64,000 bases of DNA, taken from NCBI GenBank assembly GCA_022774325.1, contig JALFNN010000047.1, forward strand, positions 102,583 to 166,582, written 5' to 3'. This DNA is from a bacterium (GTDB taxonomy: Bacteria; Bacillota; Clostridia; Lachnospirales; Lachnospiraceae). Made by a program: the position numbers and the translations under genes. The notes beneath the pieces were generated by a model that ran no database searches, was not told where the DNA came from, and saw nothing but the letters and a program-made list of their open reading frames with translations. Position 1 is the stretch's first letter, and each line of letters begins with the position of its first letter. This document shows positions 60,113-64,000 of the stretch, in pieces.

Positions 60113-62188
60113 ATGGCAAGAAAACAAACTACCAAAACTACAGTAAAGAAAAGTACCCCGGCAAAAAGGACTACAAAAAAAGCAACGGTTGAAGCTGCTT
60201 TGACAACAGAGCCGGGAGAAGAAATCGTGAAAGAAGAAATTGTTAAGGAAACTGAAAAAGCAGAAGGGGCAGAAGCAGTGAAGACGGAAGCGCCTGAAGA
60301 AAAGAAAACTACGAAGAGGGCAGCAGCAAAGAAAACGACTGCGGCAAAGAAAACAACGACAAGAAAAACTACCAGGAAAAAAGCAGAACCTGCAGAAAAA
60401 GAGACGGAAGAAGTGAAAGCTGAAGAGCCAAAGGCAGAAGAAGCAAAGGAAGAGAAAACGGAGGAAGTTAAGGCAGAACCGGTGGCAGAAGAAACACCAG
60501 TAGTAGAAGTAAAGGAAGAACCGGTAGTAGAAGAAACACCGGCAGAGGAAGCGAAAGAAGAGCCGGCAGCTGAGGAAGAACCGGCAGAGGAAGCGAAAGA
60601 AGAACCGGCAGCTGAGGAAGAACCGGAAGAGGAAGCGAAAGAAGAACCGGCAACAGAAGAAGCACCGGCAGAGGAAACCAAAGAAGCACCGGCAGAAGAG
60701 GTAAAAGAAGAACCGAAACAGGAGGTATATATGAGTCCAAGAAGAAGTATCGCATTTATCGGTTCAGAATGCTATCCATTCGTGAAGACCGGAGGTTTGG
60801 GTGATGTTATGTACGCGCTCCCGAAGGCATTAGTTAAACAGAATTGTGATGTGAAGGTAATTATCCCACGTTACAAATGTATACCGCAGAAATATCAGGA
60901 GAAGATGGTATACAAAGGATCCTTCCAGATGAATCTGTGTGCAGACGGCAGATCCTATTATGTAGGTATTATGGAATATGTATGGGATGGAGTTGTGTAT
61001 GATTTTATTGATAATGAAGAATTTTTCAGCAGTGGAAATCCATATACGAATCTGATTGATGATATTCCGAAATACTGCTATTTCGCCAAGGCAGCACTTG
61101 CAGCACTGAATTATCTGAACTGGGTTCCGGATATCATTCATTGTCACGACTGGCAGGCAGCTCTGGTTCCGGTATATCTTAGAACTTTATTCGAAAATAC
61201 AAAGCTGACTACTGCAAAGACGATCTTAACGATCCATAATCTGCGTTTCCAGGGTATTTACAATATTCCGACGATCCGCTACTGGTCAGGACTTCCGGAT
61301 TACGTATTTAACAAAGATGCACTGAAAGTAAACTACAACGATGCGAATATGTTAAAAGGAGGACTGGCTTACGCTAATATTATTACAACTGTCAGCAATA
61401 CATACGCCGGTGAGATTCAGACAGCATACTACGGAGAGAAACTGGATGCGCATCTGAGACATCACTGGAGAAAATTGAGAGGTATCGTCAACGGTATCGA
61501 TTATGATATCTGGAACACCAGCACAGATTCCAGATTGTATGCAAACTATGACATCACGAATGTATTAGAGAAGAAGAGGGAAAACAAGCGGAAACTGCAG
61601 GAAGAGCTGGGACTTGTTCAGGATGACCATAAGTTTGTCATTGGTCTGATTTCGAGATTGACCGATCAGAAGGGACTGGATCTTGTCAATACCATTCTTC
61701 GTCAGGTTATGGATGAACATACCCAGTTCGTTGTACTTGGTACCGGAGACGATGTATATGAGAATTCTTTCCGTTATTATGAGAATGCATATAAGGGAAA
61801 TGTATGCTCCAACATCATGTATGATGAAACAAGAGCTCACAGAATTTATGCGGGTGCAGATGCTTTACTGGTACCTTCGCAGTTTGAACCTTGCGGACTT
61901 ACCCAGTTAATTGCTATGCATTATGGTACAATTCCAATTGTTCGTGAGACCGGTGGACTGAAGGACACTGTTGAACCATATAACATGTTTACGAATACAG
62001 GAAACGGATTTACATTCGACCGTTATGATGCAGGCTTGTTATTGGATGCTATTAACAGAGCAAAGACATTATTCTTTACAAATCGCTGGTGCTGGGATGA
62101 GATGGTTCAGAGAGATATGGACAAGAACTTTTCATGGGAGAATTCAGCAAAACAGTATAAGGAGCTGTATCTGGAATTGACAAGATAG
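60113..62188 (+). CDS. glgA: Glycogen synthase with a ~206-residue histone-H1-like, disordered N-terminal extension
   Basis: This is a 691-residue gene product. Residues 1-~105 are rich in Lys, Thr and Ala (e.g. TTKRAAAKKTTAAKKTTTRK), like H1-type proteins. Residues ~105-205 are acidic Glu/Pro/Ala repeats (EEAKEEPAAEEEPA units). From residue 207 on there is a complete GT5 glycogen synthase: IAFIGSECYPFVKTGGLGDV (ADP-glucose loop), HCHDWQAALVPVYL, TIHNLRFQGIYNI and PSQFEPCGLTQLIAMHYGTI with catalytic Glu. The enzyme extends alpha-1,4-glucan from ADP-glucose. The start at 60113 follows GGAGAGG. An internal start at 60731 gives the family's normal length. Confidence 0.92.
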   Translation: MARKQTTKTTVKKSTPAKRTTKKATVEAALTTEPGEEIVKEEIVKETEKAEGAEAVKTEAPEEKKTTKRAAAKKTTAAKKTTTRKTTRKKAEPAEKETEEVKAEEPKAEEAKEEKTEEVKAEPVAEETPVVEVKEEPVVEETPAEEAKEEPAAEEEPAEEAKEEPAAEEEPEEEAKEEPATEEAPAEETKEAPAEEVKEEPKQEVYMSPRRSIAFIGSECYPFVKTGGLGDVMYALPKALVKQNCDVKVIIPRYKCIPQKYQEKMVYKGSFQMNLCADGRSYYVGIMEYVWDGVVYDFIDNEEFFSSGNPYTNLIDDIPKYCYFAKAALAALNYLNWVPDIIHCHDWQAALVPVYLRTLFENTKLTTAKTILTIHNLRFQGIYNIPTIRYWSGLPDYVFNKDALKVNYNDANMLKGGLAYANIITTVSNTYAGEIQTAYYGEKLDAHLRHHWRKLRGIVNGIDYDIWNTSTDSRLYANYDITNVLEKKRENKRKLQEELGLVQDDHKFVIGLISRLTDQKGLDLVNTILRQVMDEHTQFVVLGTGDDVYENSFRYYENAYKGNVCSNIMYDETRAHRIYAGADALLVPSQFEPCGLTQLIAMHYGTIPIVRETGGLKDTVEPYNMFTNTGNGFTFDRYDAGLLLDAINRAKTLFFTNRWCWDEMVQRDMDKNFSWENSAKQYKELYLELTR
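60540..60710 (+). repeat. Degenerate in-frame tandem repeat in the glgA extension
   Basis: Units of about 42 bp encode EEAKEEPAAEEEPA and variants, three to four times. This region may vary in length between strains. Confidence 0.8.
60719..60733 (+). promoter_or_regulatory. Internal ribosome binding site and second start codon within glgA
   Basis: ACAGGAGG lies 5 nt before an in-frame ATG at 60731. Initiation here would yield a 485-residue enzyme, the usual GlgA length, without the basic/acidic extension. The sequence suggests two forms from one gene, or a recent fusion that kept the old start. Confidence 0.6.
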
Positions 62189-62207
62189 TATTGTGATTTC
62201 TGATAAA

Positions 62208-62242
62208 AAATAATGGGATACCGGTGGTATCCCATTATTTTT
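62208..62242. terminator. Bidirectional terminator between glgA and the TauE-type gene
   Basis: AAATAATGGGATACC pairs with GGTATCCCATTATTT (3-nt loop), with T-rich sequence on both strands' exits. It overlaps the stop of the minus-strand gene. Confidence 0.85.
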
Positions 62243-63017
62243 AGCTGACAATATTGACAAGGAATATTGCACCGCCCAAGATGGTAAGTACAATTCCGGT
62301 GGAACGATTGAGTGTTGCTGCACTTGCCTTGTTTGCAAATTTGGCAGCAATGCGTGCCCATAACAGTGTTGAGAGAATACAGAGGATCAGAGGGAGCATT
62401 TCCGGCATACCGCCGATCATAAAGTGACTTCCCGCTCCGGTTAATGCTGTAAAGGTCATAATAAATACGCTGGTACCAACAGCGGTTTTTAGTTCGTAAC
62501 CCAGAACACTGGTCAGGATCAGAAGCATCATCATTCCGCCGCCGGCGCCGATGAAGCCGCAGATAAAGCCTACGATCATACCACTTAATACCGATTGAAC
62601 AAATCGTTTTTTCGGACTGACAGATGCCATTTTTTCTTTGGTTGTCATAACCGGCTTCACGATAAATTTGATGCCGACCAGAAGTGTCATACATGTGGAA
62701 AAGCTTCCCATGGTTGAATTTGGGACTTTACTTGCCACAAAGCTTCCAACGAACGTGAAGATCAGGACGGTGATCATCATGACAAGACCGTTTTTGATAT
62801 CCAGATTCTTATTTTTGCCGTAAGTATAAGCACTGACAGCACTGGCAAGAACGTCACTTGCCAGTGCGATTCCAACTGCATCATATGCAGGCATGCCCAG
62901 AAATGTAATCAGCATGGGACTTATGACAGCGGCTGCACTCATTCCGGCAAATCCGGTCCCCAGTCCTGCGCCCATTCCTGCAATAAAACAAATGACAATT
63001 TTGTAGAGTATTTCCAT
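62241..63017 (-). CDS. TauE/SafE-family (DUF81) membrane transporter
   Basis: This 258-residue membrane protein has about eight hydrophobic segments in two repeats: GMGAGLGTGFAGMSAAAVIS, PMLITFLGMPAYDAVGIALA and later GFICGFIGAGGGMMMLLILT, which are the duplicated TauE/SafE glycine-rich motifs. Family members export sulfite, sulfoacetate or other small organosulfur anions, but the substrate here is unknown. It is a single gene, convergent with glgA. Confidence 0.88.
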   Translation of the reverse strand: MEILYKIVICFIAGMGAGLGTGFAGMSAAAVISPMLITFLGMPAYDAVGIALASDVLASAVSAYTYGKNKNLDIKNGLVMMITVLIFTFVGSFVASKVPNSTMGSFSTCMTLLVGIKFIVKPVMTTKEKMASVSPKKRFVQSVLSGMIVGFICGFIGAGGGMMMLLILTSVLGYELKTAVGTSVFIMTFTALTGAGSHFMIGGMPEMLPLILCILSTLLWARIAAKFANKASAATLNRSTGIVLTILGGAIFLVNIVS

Positions 63018-63205
63018 CGTTAGTGTACCTCCTTGATCCCGAAACGGGCATATTGTCCCTCCTGGATAGTTTAAATTAGAACTATTATATCGCCTGAAAG
63101 AGGAATGTCAATTAAATTTCTATAAAACTGACACACTTCCCTGCATTCTGTCTCTATCCGGATGTAGGAAAATAAATTACAATAGTATCATAGGAGTGAG
63201 CGTAT

Positions 63206-64000
63206 ATGATTCGAATGGAAATAGCATTGTTTCTGGTCCTGACATTCGTGGCGTTTGTCTATTTCTCGGCAGGGCAGAAACACTCGAGGCTACATCAAAC
63301 ATTTTCGATTCTTCTGATTGCGGTACTGGTTCATCTTGTATTTGATGCGGTAACCGTTTATACAGTGAATCATCTGGACACAGTGCCGAGAATTCTGAAT
63401 GATATTTTTCATCGCTTTTTTATCGGAACGATGGTATTTGTTGTCTATCTTTTCTACCAGTATATTGCGGTCTTGGTGGAAGAGGAGACTGGAAAACCTC
63501 GGCGGTTTGATCTGGTGGCAAAGATTTATCTGGCTGCGGGGGAACTGGGAGCAATGCTTCTTCCGGTTCATTATGCGGTTACTGAAAAAGGGAATTATTC
63601 GGATGGTATTCATGCCAGTGTATGCTATGTCAGCACGGCATTTTATCTTTTGTGCTGTGTATGGCTGCTGTTTTGCCACTGGAACCAGATTGACGGAAAG
63701 AAGAAAAAGGCGATTGGTGCAGCTCTTGTGATCGAAGTATGTGTATCCTTGCTGCAGGCGGTGAATCCGACCTGGCTTATCAGCGGAATGGGTATGACTC
63801 TGATGACGATGGCTTTCTATCTGACGCTTGAGAATCCGGACATTCTGCGTGCAGAACTGACGGAACAGAAGATGTCCATGCTTTATTTGAAAAGTCAGGT
63901 GAATCCCCATTTCCTCTATAATACACTGGACACGATCCGGATTCAGGCCCAGTTAAATGATGATAAGAAAGTAGCAGATCTTCTGATGCGGCTGGTGGAT
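63206..64000 (+). CDS. LytS/YesM-type sensor histidine kinase, N-terminal part (runs off the window)
   Basis: The frame is open from the ATG at 63206 (TAGGAGTGAG upstream) to the window end, 265 codons. The N-terminal ~210 residues contain about seven hydrophobic helices (IRMEIALFLVLTFVAFVYFS; TWLISGMGMTLMTMAFYLTL). The phosphoacceptor motif of the His_kinase family follows: LKSQVNPHFLYNTLDTIRIQ. The ATPase domain lies beyond the window. A LytTR- or AraC-type response regulator would be expected next. Confidence 0.88.
   Translation, partial: MIRMEIALFLVLTFVAFVYFSAGQKHSRLHQTFSILLIAVLVHLVFDAVTVYTVNHLDTVPRILNDIFHRFFIGTMVFVVYLFYQYIAVLVEEETGKPRRFDLVAKIYLAAGELGAMLLPVHYAVTEKGNYSDGIHASVCYVSTAFYLLCCVWLLFCHWNQIDGKKKKAIGAALVIEVCVSLLQAVNPTWLISGMGMTLMTMAFYLTLENPDILRAELTEQKMSMLYLKSQVNPHFLYNTLDTIRIQAQLNDDKKVADLLMRLVD

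Noticed and set aside
60540..60710. Tandem repeat as a CRISPR-like array
   Set aside because: The repeats are contiguous, in frame and protein-coding, with no spacers and no cas genes anywhere in the window.
60001..60755. Long Ser/Ala-rich or Leu/Pro-rich open frames on the minus strand
   Set aside because: They are mirror images of the Glu/Ala/Lys repeats in the glgA extension and have no ribosome binding site.

Overview
The window looks like a chromosomal segment of a low-to-mid GC Gram-positive Clostridia, most likely a gut Lachnospiraceae of the Dorea/Mediterraneibacter/Ruminococcus torques type. This rests on AGGAGG-type ribosome binding sites throughout, lipoprotein signals without outer-membrane genes, a DapL lysine route, a type I glutamine synthetase followed by an ANTAR regulator, and an anaerobic selenocysteine formate dehydrogenase. 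The family is an inference from gene content; no 16S rRNA gene is present.

Region 1 (1-22,000) is a molybdenum/selenium island. After the end of a two-component system come yqeB, a formate/nitrite channel, and a two-subunit formate dehydrogenase. Its catalytic subunit reads through an in-frame TGA (6985-6987) as selenocysteine, with a SECIS-like hairpin just downstream. Then come fdhD, mobA, moeA (behind a structured leader RNA), mobB, a MoeA-like protein with a Cys cluster, a domain-swapped XdhC, moaA, a MOSC-Mog fusion, the modABC molybdate transporter, and a second, orphan Mo/W oxidoreductase with a cysteine metal ligand. moaC, moaD, moaE, selABD and selC are not in the window, and neither is a molybdenum hydroxylase that YqeB and XdhC could serve.

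Region 2 (22,000-35,400) holds a Crp/Fnr regulator, a FliB-like Cys protein, a divergent YheO-type regulator with ridA and an M20 peptidase, and an AraC-controlled alpha-galactoside operon (ABC importer, GH36 alpha-galactosidase, GH13 amylosucrase-like enzyme). Region 3 (35,400-46,400) is mixed: a flavodoxin-fold reductase, a split chromate transporter, pta, an Old Yellow Enzyme, a dipeptidase, glnA with a leader terminator and an ANTAR protein, dapF and dapL. Region 4 (46,400-56,800) has MerR/MATE, two tRNAs, AzlCD, a TetR/ABC exporter, YitT and an SPFH/ribbon-helix-helix pair, interspersed with decayed genes. Region 5 (56,800-64,000) has a cobalamin riboswitch controlling a predicted secreted CbiK chelatase and a lipoprotein, a cyclase-family hydrolase, glycogen synthase with a long histone-H1-like N-terminal extension, a TauE-type permease and the start of a LytS/YesM-type sensor kinase.

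The most unusual signals are: (a) the glycogen synthase gene, whose canonical-length product has its own internal AGGAGG-ATG start, and whose basic, disordered extension resembles the tail of the amylosucrase-like enzyme; (b) the orphan molybdoenzyme; (c) the unassigned structured RNA before moeA; (d) several palindromic intergenic repeat families, two of which carry the stop codon of the gene before them. No CRISPR array, phage or complete insertion sequence was seen.
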